Shown here piece after piece: positions 26,067-34,390 of a stretch of 64,000 bases of DNA (its first letter is position 1; every line of letters begins with the position of its first letter). The DNA is from Gemmatimonadota bacterium (GTDB taxonomy: Bacteria > Gemmatimonadota > Gemmatimonadetes > Longimicrobiales > Gaopeijiaceae), in NCBI GenBank assembly GCA_040882465.1, contig JBBEBG010000001.1, forward strand, positions 119,075 to 183,074. Reading direction: 5' to 3'. The position numbers were made by a program, and so were the translations under genes. The notes under the pieces are model-generated. The model saw only the letters and a list, made by a program, of their open reading frames with translations. It was not told where the DNA came from and ran no database searches.

Positions 26067-27394
26067 GCCTGGCCGATCCCGCCCTTCGCGCCGGTTCCCG
26101 CCGAAAGCGATGCGAGCAGCTCCCAAAACCCCGGAAAGCTCACGTCGGCCGCGCCCGGGTCGTCCACGGTCACGCGCTGGTTCGGGAGGGCGCCCAACAC
26201 CCCGAACGCCATCGCGATCCGATGGTCGCGATGCACGCTCACGCGTCCCTCCAGGGGCGCCGCCGCTCCGCGGATCCGGAGGCCGTCCGGAAGCTCCTCC
26301 ACTTTCGCCCCGAGCGTCCGCAGGTTTCCGGCGATGACGTTCAGTCGATCGGACTCCTTGACCCTCAGCTCGGCCGCGTCTCGGATCTCGGTGACTCCTT
26401 CCGCGCGAGCCGCGAGTACGGCGAGAATCGGGATTTCGTCCAGGAGGAGGGGAATCGTCGCCCCGCCGACCGAAGTGCCTCGGAGCTCGGACGGCGACAC
26501 GACGAGCGTTCCGGCGGGCTCGCCGGCCGGGTCGCCCTCCTCCCTGCCATCTTCCACCCGAATCTCCGCGCCCATGGCGCGGAGGACATCGAGGAGCCCG
26601 GTTCTCGTGGGATTGAGACCGACGTTTTCGATGCGGAGCTCCTCTCCGCTCCCCCCCATAAGGCCGAAGGCCACGAGAAAGGCGGCGGATGAGAAGTCTC
26701 CCGGAACATGAAAGCGGAGGGGCGCCAACTCCTTGGGAGGATCCGGGATCCGCACCCGCCAACCCGAAGGGCCCGCCTCTTCCTCGACGGCAACTCCCAT
26801 TCGCCGGAGCATTCGCTCCGTGTGGTCACGCGATCGATGGGGCTCCTCCACTTCCACGGGGACCCCGCCGGTCACCGCGGCGAGGAGGAGGGCACTCTTG
26901 ATCTGGGCGCTCGCGACCGGAGACCTGTACGAAAAGGACGACAACTTTCCGCCCTTCACCGTGAGGGGAAGGCGATCCGGCTTGCCCTTGTCCTCGAATC
27001 GCGCCCCCATGCTCCCGAGAGGCTGCGTGACGCGGCGCATCGGTCTCGACTGGAGCGACAGGTCCCCGGTTAGCGTGGCTTCGACCGGGAGCCCCGCAAG
27101 GAGTCCGAGGAGGAGGCGCGCGGTTGTCCCTGAGTTGCCGCAATCGAGAACCTGGGTTGGACTGCCAAGCCCGTGGAGGCCGACCCCTTCGATCCCGAAC
27201 TCGCTCCCGTCGTCGGGAAGGGGGGGAAGTCGAGCCCCCAGCGCCCGCAGCACGCGCGCCGTGCTCTGGCAGTCTTCTCCATTGAGGAGACCGCGAATGT
27301 TGCTCCGGCCGCCACTCAACACCCCGAGAAGGAGGGCACGATGGCTGATGGACTTATCGCCGGGCACCTCGATCATGAAACCCCCGATCGCCAC
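26063..27394 (-). CDS. aroA: 3-phosphoshikimate 1-carboxyvinyltransferase (EPSP synthase)
   Basis: Sixth step of the shikimate pathway. Diagnostic motifs present in order are PGDKSISHRALLLG, CGNSGTTARLLLG, SLQSRPMRRV, PGDFSSAAFLV, LRVKESDRLN and HRDHRIAMAFGVLG. 443 residues. Its 5' end overlaps tyrA by 22 bases, and cmk follows, giving the order tyrA-aroA-cmk-rpsA. Confidence 0.97.
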   Translation of the reverse strand: MAIGGFMIEVPGDKSISHRALLLGVLSGGRSNIRGLLNGEDCQSTARVLRALGARLPPLPDDGSEFGIEGVGLHGLGSPTQVLDCGNSGTTARLLLGLLAGLPVEATLTGDLSLQSRPMRRVTQPLGSMGARFEDKGKPDRLPLTVKGGKLSSFSYRSPVASAQIKSALLLAAVTGGVPVEVEEPHRSRDHTERMLRRMGVAVEEEAGPSGWRVRIPDPPKELAPLRFHVPGDFSSAAFLVAFGLMGGSGEELRIENVGLNPTRTGLLDVLRAMGAEIRVEDGREEGDPAGEPAGTLVVSPSELRGTSVGGATIPLLLDEIPILAVLAARAEGVTEIRDAAELRVKESDRLNVIAGNLRTLGAKVEELPDGLRIRGAAAPLEGRVSVHRDHRIAMAFGVLGALPNQRVTVDDPGAADVSFPGFWELLASLSAGTGAKGGIGQA

Positions 27395-28311
27395 TTCTTG
27401 GTCCTCTCCATGAACTCCGAGATCTTATCCACGTCACGGCGCGCCAAGAGATCCGCGAGCACGTTGAGGGCGTTGGATACGGAGGTGAGTCCCGACCCGG
27501 TGACGGGCGCGGACGACGCCAGCAAGTCCTTCCAGACCTCGGGATTGGAAGCGGCGAGGCGGGTCATGTCGCGTCCGCCCGGGCCGAGGTCCTGGACCCC
27601 GTACCCCGCGGCGTCGAGCGCGCCCGCCAGCGCGTTCGAGACGAGTTGAGGCAGGTGCGACACCCAGGCCATGGTCACGTCGTGTTTTTCGGCCTCGATC
27701 CAACGCGGCACTCCGCCCAACCAGGACCAGAAGGATTCGGCCCGGACGCGGAGCCCCTGCTCGACCTCATCGTGCGCGCACAGCCAAATCGTCGCGTCCT
27801 CGAAGAGATCCCCGCGAGCGGCGGCGAAGCCGGACGCCTCGCCCCCGCAAATTGGATGTGCCCCCACGACCTTCCCCGCGAAGCCGCCCCTGACCGCTTC
27901 ACGGATGATCGGGGCTTTGAGGCTCACGACGTCGGTGACCATCGTGTCCGGGCCCCAGAGTGCGGCGTGGGCCCGCATCAGGCGAACGGCCTCTCCCAGC
28001 GGCGTCGCGTACACGACCACATTCGCAGCCCGAAGGAGTCCCTCCGGAGTCGGCTCGAGACGATCCACGACACCGGCTTCTACGGCCCGGGCCCCCTGCG
28101 ACTCATCCCGGTCGAAGCCCGCAATCTCCGGCCGACCCGGGCGTGCGCGCAGGGCGCGGCATACGGAGCCACCCATGAGTCCGAGGCCGACGACCGCGAC
28201 GCGCCGAGGCGCATCCCCTTCCCCACCTTCGATCACCCCTGGCTCTCCGGCTGGATCATTCCCGTCGTCGCGCCCCGTTGTCCGGGCCTCACTCCCCGTT
28301 GTCCGGGTCAT
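27373..28311 (-). CDS. tyrA: Prephenate dehydrogenase family protein
   Basis: NAD(P)-dependent oxidative decarboxylation in tyrosine synthesis. The Rossmann motif VAVVGLGLMGGSVCRAL and its acidic partner FDRDE are followed by GAHPICGGEASG (substrate His) and GPGGRDMTRLAASNPEVWKDL near the C-terminus. The proposed ATG (MTRTTGSEA) lies inside the 3' end of the RNase Z gene, a 23-base overlap. The first ~35 residues are non-conserved, so a later GTG (VIEGGEG) is possible. Cyclohexadienyl versus arogenate specificity cannot be read. Confidence 0.9.
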   Translation of the reverse strand: MTRTTGSEARTTGRDDGNDPAGEPGVIEGGEGDAPRRVAVVGLGLMGGSVCRALRARPGRPEIAGFDRDESQGARAVEAGVVDRLEPTPEGLLRAANVVVYATPLGEAVRLMRAHAALWGPDTMVTDVVSLKAPIIREAVRGGFAGKVVGAHPICGGEASGFAAARGDLFEDATIWLCAHDEVEQGLRVRAESFWSWLGGVPRWIEAEKHDVTMAWVSHLPQLVSNALAGALDAAGYGVQDLGPGGRDMTRLAASNPEVWKDLLASSAPVTGSGLTSVSNALNVLADLLARRDVDKISEFMERTKKWRSGVS

Positions 28312-29212
28312 ATCCGATTTCGACCGACAGGCCGTCGTAGGCGACCTCCGCCGTCGGGAAGAGTCGGCGCGCCTCCTTCTCCAGGGGCGTGGCATTCGCG
28401 GAATACCGCGCCGAGAGATGGGTCAGGAAGAGGCGCTTCACCCCCGCGTCGCGCGCCACCTGAGCGGCTTCGAGGGCAGTGCTGTGGTAGGTCTCCCGGG
28501 CCCGGGAAGCTTCGTCTTCGCTGAACGTCGCATCATGCACCAGGAGATCCGCTCCGCGCGCCCGCTCGACGAGTTCCGGCGCGGGCGCGGTGTCTCCGGA
28601 GTAGACGACGAGCCTCCCCGGTCGGGGGGCACCCACGACTTCTTCGGGTTCGATCCGCCGCCCCACCACCTCCACTCCTTGTCCCCGGTGCAGCATTCCG
28701 AAGAGCGGTCCCTCCGGAATCCCGAGCGCCCGGGCCTTCTCCACGTCGAATCGCCCGGCTCTCGGATGTTCGCGCAAGGCGTACCCCAACGCCGCCGTCC
28801 CGTGCCTGACGGGAAGGGCCTCGATGCGAAACTCGTCCCAGGTCACGGTGCCCCCCGGCTCGAGCTCGGTGATCTCCACCGGAAAGCCCGTTCGGTTCCC
28901 GCCGAGATTCACGGCGGCATCGAGGGTGGGAGCCGATCCGCGAGGGCCGTAGAGGTGCATCGGCTCGGTCCGGCCCTGAAGCGCGAGGGTGCGGAGGAGG
29001 CCGATGATTCCGAGGTAATGATCGGCGTGAAGGTGCGAGATAAAGATGTGATCCAGGGCGAATCCCGTTCCGAAACGCATCATCTGGCGCTGGGTGCCCT
29101 CCCCGCAATCGAAGAGGAAGAGTTGACCCTCACGCTGAACGGCGAGGGACGAAACGTTTCGGCCGACCGTGGGCCGGGAAGCGCAGGTTCCGAGGAAGGT
29201 GACGCGGATCAT
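28289..29212 (-). CDS. rnz: Ribonuclease Z
   Basis: tRNA 3'-end processing metallo-beta-lactamase. Start MIRVTFLGTCASRPTVGRN, then DCGEGTQRQMMRF, the zinc motif HLHADHYLGIIGLLRTL (HxHxDH), PVRHGTAALGYAL and a C-terminal FLTHLSARY. 307 residues, as usual. A 98-codon longer frame was rejected because MIRVTFLG is the canonical N-terminus. Confidence 0.95.
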   Translation of the reverse strand: MIRVTFLGTCASRPTVGRNVSSLAVQREGQLFLFDCGEGTQRQMMRFGTGFALDHIFISHLHADHYLGIIGLLRTLALQGRTEPMHLYGPRGSAPTLDAAVNLGGNRTGFPVEITELEPGGTVTWDEFRIEALPVRHGTAALGYALREHPRAGRFDVEKARALGIPEGPLFGMLHRGQGVEVVGRRIEPEEVVGAPRPGRLVVYSGDTAPAPELVERARGADLLVHDATFSEDEASRARETYHSTALEAAQVARDAGVKRLFLTHLSARYSANATPLEKEARRLFPTAEVAYDGLSVEIGYDPDNGE

Positions 29213-29273
29213 GCGACCGAAGGTAGCGGGTCCCGGGGACCGATCAACCGGCGAAAGCAGTCGGAAGTCGGCC

Positions 29274-29302
29274 TGGACACGGCCTTTGGGAATCCCTAAT
29301 CT
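29274..29302 (+). promoter_or_regulatory. Possible promoter of the copC-copD fusion gene
   Basis: TGGACA at 29274-29279 and TAATCT at 29297-29302 are 17 bases apart in the divergent gap between rnz and the plus-strand gene at 29384. The -35 is good (5/6) and the -10 weak (3/6). Confidence 0.25.
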
Positions 29303-29383
29303 GCCCGCGAAGGGGCGCTCTCCGGATGGCGGTGGCGCGCCGCCCTCCCTGGCCATGACACGAGTCCCCCGGCAAAGGATCCG

Positions 29384-30844
29384 ATGACCGTCCGAAATGT
29401 TCGCACGGGGCGCGGGCTGAATCCGCGAAGCTCTCAGCGGCGACTGCGCCTTCTCTCGCTCTTCGCCGCCGCGCCCTTTCTCGCGGCCGCGGGGCTTCCA
29501 CTGCACACCGCGCTCGAACGCTCCATTCCCGATGCGAACAGCGTCCTGGAAATGGCGACGGACCGGATCGTCCTCGACTTCACCACGCCGGTGGACGCGG
29601 CCCTTTCCCGCATCACAGTACGGGGTCCGGGGGGCACGCCCGTCGAGACCGGCCCAGTGGAATACACGGAAGCGGGAGAAGACCAGATCCGGGTGGTGTT
29701 CGCTTCACCGACCGCGCCGGGCCCGTATCAGGTGGACTGGCAGGCCCTGGCGCCCGACGGACATGTGGTGACGGGGACCTTCGTCTTCCTTGTGTCGGCT
29801 CCGGCCCAAGCGCAACCGGCTCCTGGCGGGGGGGCGGGAGCCCCGGGGGCCGGTCAGACCGAGGTCGCCGGGTCCCCCCAGACCGATCCCGTTGCGGCGG
29901 AGCCCGCGCTTTCGCGCACGATGGACGTCGGAACGCGTTGGCTCCAACTGATCGGGGCGGCCCTTTTCCTGGGAATCGCGGGGATCCGCTTCGACGTGCT
30001 GCGAGTTCTCGGCCGCGCGGGTGCGCTCCCCGAGGTTCGAACCCGCATCCGAGGCGGAATCTGGCGCTTCGGCTGGTTCGCGACCTTCTTACTCCTCGTG
30101 GCCCTTCCGCTCCGATTGTGGAATCAGACCGTGGCGCTCGGCGGGGAACTGGACACTTCGCAACTCTCTCATCTCCTCTTTCAGACGGGATGGGGGGCCG
30201 GGTGGTGGCTCCATCTGACGGTGCTGGTGCTCGGAACGATCGGCCTCACCCTCGCTTCGCCGCGCGGGCTCGGAGAACGGGGTTGGGGAATCTTCGCGGG
30301 CGCGGCGGTTCTTCTTCCCCTCGTGCCTGCCCTACAGGGGCACGCATGGGGGGCCGAAGGGGGGAGGGCGCTCGCGGCGACTTCACTCTACTTCCATGTG
30401 GCGGGAGCCGGCCTCTGGCTGGGCGGCCTGATCCTCCTCGTGGCGGTCGGGATGCCGGCCGTGCGGGCGACTCCTCCGGCCCCGGAGGAGCTGGGCGACG
30501 AGCCCTCCGTCCTTCCCACCCTCGCCCGGCTGGTGAACGCCTTTTCACGGCTCGCCCTGCTCTCCGTTGCGCTCGTCCTTCTGACCGGCGCGATCAACGC
30601 GTGGATGAATGTCGGAACCATCGGAAATCTTTTGGGAAGTGCCTACGGCCGAACCCTGCTCCTCAAACTCGCGGTCGTGGCGGGCGCGCTGATGCTCGGA
30701 TTCTACAACTGGAGGAAGGTGAGGCCGGCCCTTGCCAAACGCCCGGACCCGGGAGCCCTCCGAATTCCCGCGACGGTCGAGGCGGCCCTCGGGATCGGCG
30801 TACTCCTCGTAACGGCCTTCCTCGTCTCGACCGCGGCGCCCTGA
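29384..30844 (+). CDS. CopC-CopD fusion copper resistance/uptake protein
   Basis: 486 residues. After a signal segment (hydrophobic around 22-38) a CopC domain follows, with LHTALERSIPDANSVLE, IVLDFTTPVDAALSRI and DGHVVTGTFVFLV, including His residues typical of Cu(II) sites. An Ala/Gly/Pro linker (about 140-175) leads to a CopD-like part with about eight TM helices. YcnJ-type fusions of this kind move or sense copper at the inner membrane, with CopC in the periplasm. It is a single plus-strand gene divergent from rnz. Copper is inferred from the family. Confidence 0.85.
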   Translation: MTVRNVRTGRGLNPRSSQRRLRLLSLFAAAPFLAAAGLPLHTALERSIPDANSVLEMATDRIVLDFTTPVDAALSRITVRGPGGTPVETGPVEYTEAGEDQIRVVFASPTAPGPYQVDWQALAPDGHVVTGTFVFLVSAPAQAQPAPGGGAGAPGAGQTEVAGSPQTDPVAAEPALSRTMDVGTRWLQLIGAALFLGIAGIRFDVLRVLGRAGALPEVRTRIRGGIWRFGWFATFLLLVALPLRLWNQTVALGGELDTSQLSHLLFQTGWGAGWWLHLTVLVLGTIGLTLASPRGLGERGWGIFAGAAVLLPLVPALQGHAWGAEGGRALAATSLYFHVAGAGLWLGGLILLVAVGMPAVRATPPAPEELGDEPSVLPTLARLVNAFSRLALLSVALVLLTGAINAWMNVGTIGNLLGSAYGRTLLLKLAVVAGALMLGFYNWRKVRPALAKRPDPGALRIPATVEAALGIGVLLVTAFLVSTAAP

Positions 30845-30869
30845 CCTGCGGGGCCGCTGGAACGCCTCG

Positions 30870-31496
30870 TCATTCGGGACGAATCCCGATATGCGCCGCC
30901 GCGAGAAACTCCTCCGCGGAGACGACTCTCGGCTCCGACTCCCCGGCGACTGCCGCCAGCCACTCGGGCGCGCGAAGTTCCAAATTGACCTTCAGCCGGA
31001 TGTCGTCTCTGAGGAGAATCTGGAGATCCTCCTCGAGCACGAGAAACCCTTCGTTCCCGAGGTCCACGGTGACGACTCCGCCGCCGCTCGACTCCGAGGA
31101 CCCTAGCCCCGAGGTCACATCCGCCCTGATCTCGGTGAAGAGGATGCGCAGCCCCTGGTAAACGCCGGGCGAGATAAGGAACGTGTTGAGTGGTGTGGAC
31201 ACGCCTTCAATCAGGCTGACCTCGACTTCCTGGTCCGCACCGGAAATGGAGATGGGAAAGGCTCCGGCGACGAGAAAGGCGCGCAGCCGCACGGTGACCG
31301 TGCCTTCGAAGGAGTGCGCGACCTGAAGGGCTGGAGTCGCCCGGGGAGGGCCCACCGAGGGTGCCGGTGCGACTACAACCTCCTTGTCGCCGAAGATGGT
31401 GACGTCGGCCTCCGCCGCGCCTCCTCCAACGACACTATTGCATCCCGCGGAGAGAATGAGAAGGAGCGCGCCACACCTAAACATGCTCGTTGACAT
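30870..31496 (-). CDS. Small predicted lipoprotein, unknown function
   Basis: 208 residues from MSTSMFRCG. The lipobox LSAGC is at about 17-21. The body is beta-rich with alternating Val/Thr and a central segment SPGVYQGLRILFTEIRADV like a DUF4382-type beta-sandwich lipoprotein (low confidence). It is convergent with the copper gene, only 25 bases away, and divergent from the cupin gene to the right. No partner is obvious. Confidence 0.6.
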   Translation of the reverse strand: MSTSMFRCGALLLILSAGCNSVVGGGAAEADVTIFGDKEVVVAPAPSVGPPRATPALQVAHSFEGTVTVRLRAFLVAGAFPISISGADQEVEVSLIEGVSTPLNTFLISPGVYQGLRILFTEIRADVTSGLGSSESSGGGVVTVDLGNEGFLVLEEDLQILLRDDIRLKVNLELRAPEWLAAVAGESEPRVVSAEEFLAAAHIGIRPE

Positions 31497-31670
31497 GTTC
31501 GTTCCAATTCGCTGCATCCTTCATCCCCCCGCGTCTCCCGGACCTTTCCGCCGGGATGCCCGTCAATCGAGTGATCCACCCCAGAGCACCGCAACTTACC
31601 CCCGATCGTTTTTCCCTCGCCACTCCGCTTCGGATCCAGACCCTCGATCCCCAGCTTCGGAGCTCGATCC

Positions 31671-31997
31671 ATGAGACCGATTGAAGATTACCGAAGGCAC
31701 GTCGGCATGCGGGAAGGGACACATCACAAGGCGACACTCTTTCGAAGCGACCGTCTCCTCCTCGGGCTCAACTGCCTCGAGCCAGGGCAATCCCAGGCGG
31801 TCCACCGGCACGCGGGGCAGGACAAATTTTACCTGGTCATGGAGGGGCGCGGGAAGTTCACGGTTGGCCGTTCCCTCGTCGAAGCCGGACCCGGGGAAAT
31901 CGTCTGGGCGGCCGCGGAGGAAGACCACGGGGTGGAGAATCAGAGTGCCGAGCGCCTCGTTCTCGTGGTGGGAATCGCTCCGGCGCCTTTGCCCTGA
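31671..31997 (+). CDS. Single-domain cupin
   Basis: 108 residues. Cupin motif 1 reads LEPGQSQAVHRHAGQDKFYLVMEGRGKF with His, His and Glu-like metal ligands. Motif 2 is AGPGEIVWAAAEEDHGVEN. A compact RmlC-like barrel, probably metal dependent; the substrate is unknown. It stands alone on the plus strand in a 170-base divergent gap. Confidence 0.8.
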   Translation: MRPIEDYRRHVGMREGTHHKATLFRSDRLLLGLNCLEPGQSQAVHRHAGQDKFYLVMEGRGKFTVGRSLVEAGPGEIVWAAAEEDHGVENQSAERLVLVVGIAPAPLP

Positions 31998-32048
31998 GCC
32001 GCGGGGAATGCCACGGGCACCCTGCAGGCGGGCCCGCCGCTGCCCTCG

Positions 32049-32831
32049 TTACATCCCCGGGCAAGGCTGGACGGGAATCTGCACCGGGCGGTACCCGTAG
32101 TTCGGCTCACGCAACTCCGCGCCCGTCGCCTCGAAGTACTCCTCCCAGAAGCGGCGTACGACCTGCGATCGGTCGTTGTCGTCCACGGCGCCCACCACGA
32201 CCACGCAGAGCCCCGATAGATCGGGGAGGGTTCGCGCCGCCGCCTGCCTCGCCACCCAATCGGCGGGCGGCATGCGGACAAGGCCCTCCATGTTCATGAT
32301 CTCATTCGCCTGGAGCATGTCCGAGTAGAGCACGAGCGTGGACAGGTGTCCGGGATTCACGGCCAGCTCCTCGTCCACCAGATGAAGCGTCGAAAGGATG
32401 TCCGTACCGCGAATCTCCTCCCGCCCCGCCGGATCGGTGAAGATTCCCACGTAGTCGCGGGCGTCTTGAAGGAACCGGGCAAGCGTCACCGAATCGCGCG
32501 GCATGGTCCGGTCCGGAAACTCGCGTTCCGGGACCTGCTGGGCCCAGCGATGCGGCTCCTCCACGAGCGAAAGCTGGAGGATCTCGAGGGCCACGAATCG
32601 GTCCCCGTGCGTGAGGCGCCGCATCCGGTCGCGGGTCAACGAGGCGGCGTGCGCAAGCTCGTGCTCCAGGATCGAGGACGAACGATCGAACGCGAAGATC
32701 ACCAGGGAGGGCGGGTTCAGGGGGTCCGAAGCCTGGGCCAACCGCTCCCCGGGGAGCTCGCTGCACCCCGACGCGATCACGATCGCGAGAAGGACCGCCA
32801 CCGCGAGCGCAACTCTACGGCGGGTCAGCAT
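32049..32831 (-). CDS. VWA-type lipoprotein (MIDAS motif), partner of upstream membrane and AAA+ genes
   Basis: 260 residues. Lipobox ASGC with Cys at 23 after a hydrophobic run, so lipid-anchored. Immediately after the anchor, LVIFAFDRSSSILEHEL carries the DxSxS metal-ion-dependent adhesion motif (Asp 49), and LSTLVLYSDMLQANEI matches the later VWA strand with Asp. These are hallmarks of a von Willebrand A fold, though divergent. It overlaps the 4-TM gene by 7 bases. VWA proteins frequently pair with MoxR-type AAA+ ATPases, and the neighbour two genes upstream is an AAA+ ATPase. Confidence 0.75.
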   Translation of the reverse strand: MLTRRRVALAVAVLLAIVIASGCSELPGERLAQASDPLNPPSLVIFAFDRSSSILEHELAHAASLTRDRMRRLTHGDRFVALEILQLSLVEEPHRWAQQVPEREFPDRTMPRDSVTLARFLQDARDYVGIFTDPAGREEIRGTDILSTLHLVDEELAVNPGHLSTLVLYSDMLQANEIMNMEGLVRMPPADWVARQAAARTLPDLSGLCVVVVGAVDDNDRSQVVRRFWEEYFEATGAELREPNYGYRPVQIPVQPCPGM

Positions 32832-34390
32832 GAGAAAGCCACCTCCTCGTTGAACTGCGACCGGAGTGCATCGAACCTCGCGGAGAGCGTATTGCGCTCC
32901 TTCACGTACTCCTCGGGATCTCGCAGCGTCAGCCCTCCCGCGGCCTCCAGCGCCTCGACGTCGAGGCGGAGCGGTGTGCGGAAGGCGGCAATCGCGTGGG
33001 GATCCAGCCGCCGCGCCCGCCCGTTTTCAGACCTGTAGGTCGCGAGGACGGAATCGAGCTGGTGCAACGCCGAACGCCATTCCATGGCGTGCCCTCCCGC
33101 CGAGAGCGTGCGGAGCGCTCGGGCCTCCTTCATAACGTCTGCGAGAAGCTGCGCCGTTTCCTTGGCACATTGCTCACCCTGGTCGGCGAAGGCCTTTCGA
33201 TCTTCCTCGAAGGGATGCTCGTTGAAACTCTCCGATCGTCCGTCCCTCCGATGGAAATACGCCGCAGAGATCGCGCAGAGCACCAGCGTCAGATTCAGGA
33301 GAAGAATCGGGACGTTCATCCGCGACATGGAAAGCGAATATTCGCGGAGCTCCGTCGCCGCGTTCTCCATGTCCTCGGCGCGGTTCGTCAGCTCGTTTGC
33401 GGAGAGGATCTCTCCATCCACGCGCAGCCACCCGGCCTGGCGGCGAAGTTCTTCGACCTGCGCCATGTCGTTCGTGTATCTTTCGGCACCCACTTCGCCC
33501 AGCTGAACCCGGGCCTGAAAGAGGACTCCGAGGACCAGTACGAGCCCGACCGCCGAGAGCACCAGGGGCACGATGTTTTCGCGGGCCGAACGGCTCTGGA
33601 CGGTATTGAAGTGTCCTCGCCGTTCACCCTGCATCACTAGATCCCGGAGCGAATGCCCGAAGAAGTGTCCGAGCACGCAAAGTAATGTGATCACACCTGC
33701 CGCAAGAAGGGCGGCGTCGGGGCGGAAGATGATGTGCGCCCCGACTCGCTCCAGCCCCGCGATCCATCCCGTGGAAGCCTCGGTAAGAAGCCGGATCTGC
33801 CGCTCCGTGAGGGGGTCCCGGGGTAGGAGCGTGCCGAATACCGGCGCGTTCGCGAAAAACTCGACGACCCCCAGAAAAAAGAGGGCACCGGCGTAGACGG
33901 GAGTGGGAAGCCCCCGATCCCGGCGTGCCCCCTCGCTCTCCAGCTCTTTCGTGACCTCCCGGCGGCGCATCTCCCGGCGCGCCTTGAGGCGCACGAGCTC
34001 ATTCGTGAGGCGCTGGAATCGGTCCACGCCGAGATTCGCCTGCGCGAGTGCGTCTGCGAGGCGCTCTTCGTGCTCCGCTGCCGCGTTCACCAGCCCCCGC
34101 CGCTCTCTCGACTGCCACCGCGCAAAGAAGGCCGTGCAGCGGTTCTTCAGCTCGATTTCGGACTCTGTCGGTCCCATGGATTCGGGTGCCGGCACGCCGC
34201 TGGCTGCATCCGCCCGCGCGATGCGTCTGGCCTCCTCGCGGAGCCTATCGACTTCCGCCTCGAAGGCGTCCTGCTGCCTGCTCCCCAGGTCCACATAAGG
34301 GGCGGTTCCGTTACCGGTCGGCGAGGAGGCTTCCTCTGTCGCTACGGGCTCCGACTCCTCGAGCCAGGACGCGCGAGATCGCTCAGCCAT
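32825..34390 (-). CDS. Large protein with four TM helices and coiled-coil segments, unknown function
   Basis: 521 residues from MAERSRAS, which overlaps the stop of the ATPase gene. Residues about 40-170 are Glu/Arg/Ala-rich and likely helical or coiled. TM segments are at roughly 175-200, 230-255, 280-300 and 350-370. The last ~130 residues are again Glu/Arg-rich and soluble. No catalytic motif is seen. It lies between the AAA+ and VWA genes with overlaps on both sides, so it is probably their membrane scaffold. No known family recognised. Confidence 0.7.
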   Translation of the reverse strand: MAERSRASWLEESEPVATEEASSPTGNGTAPYVDLGSRQQDAFEAEVDRLREEARRIARADAASGVPAPESMGPTESEIELKNRCTAFFARWQSRERRGLVNAAAEHEERLADALAQANLGVDRFQRLTNELVRLKARREMRRREVTKELESEGARRDRGLPTPVYAGALFFLGVVEFFANAPVFGTLLPRDPLTERQIRLLTEASTGWIAGLERVGAHIIFRPDAALLAAGVITLLCVLGHFFGHSLRDLVMQGERRGHFNTVQSRSARENIVPLVLSAVGLVLVLGVLFQARVQLGEVGAERYTNDMAQVEELRRQAGWLRVDGEILSANELTNRAEDMENAATELREYSLSMSRMNVPILLLNLTLVLCAISAAYFHRRDGRSESFNEHPFEEDRKAFADQGEQCAKETAQLLADVMKEARALRTLSAGGHAMEWRSALHQLDSVLATYRSENGRARRLDPHAIAAFRTPLRLDVEALEAAGGLTLRDPEEYVKERNTLSARFDALRSQFNEEVAFSC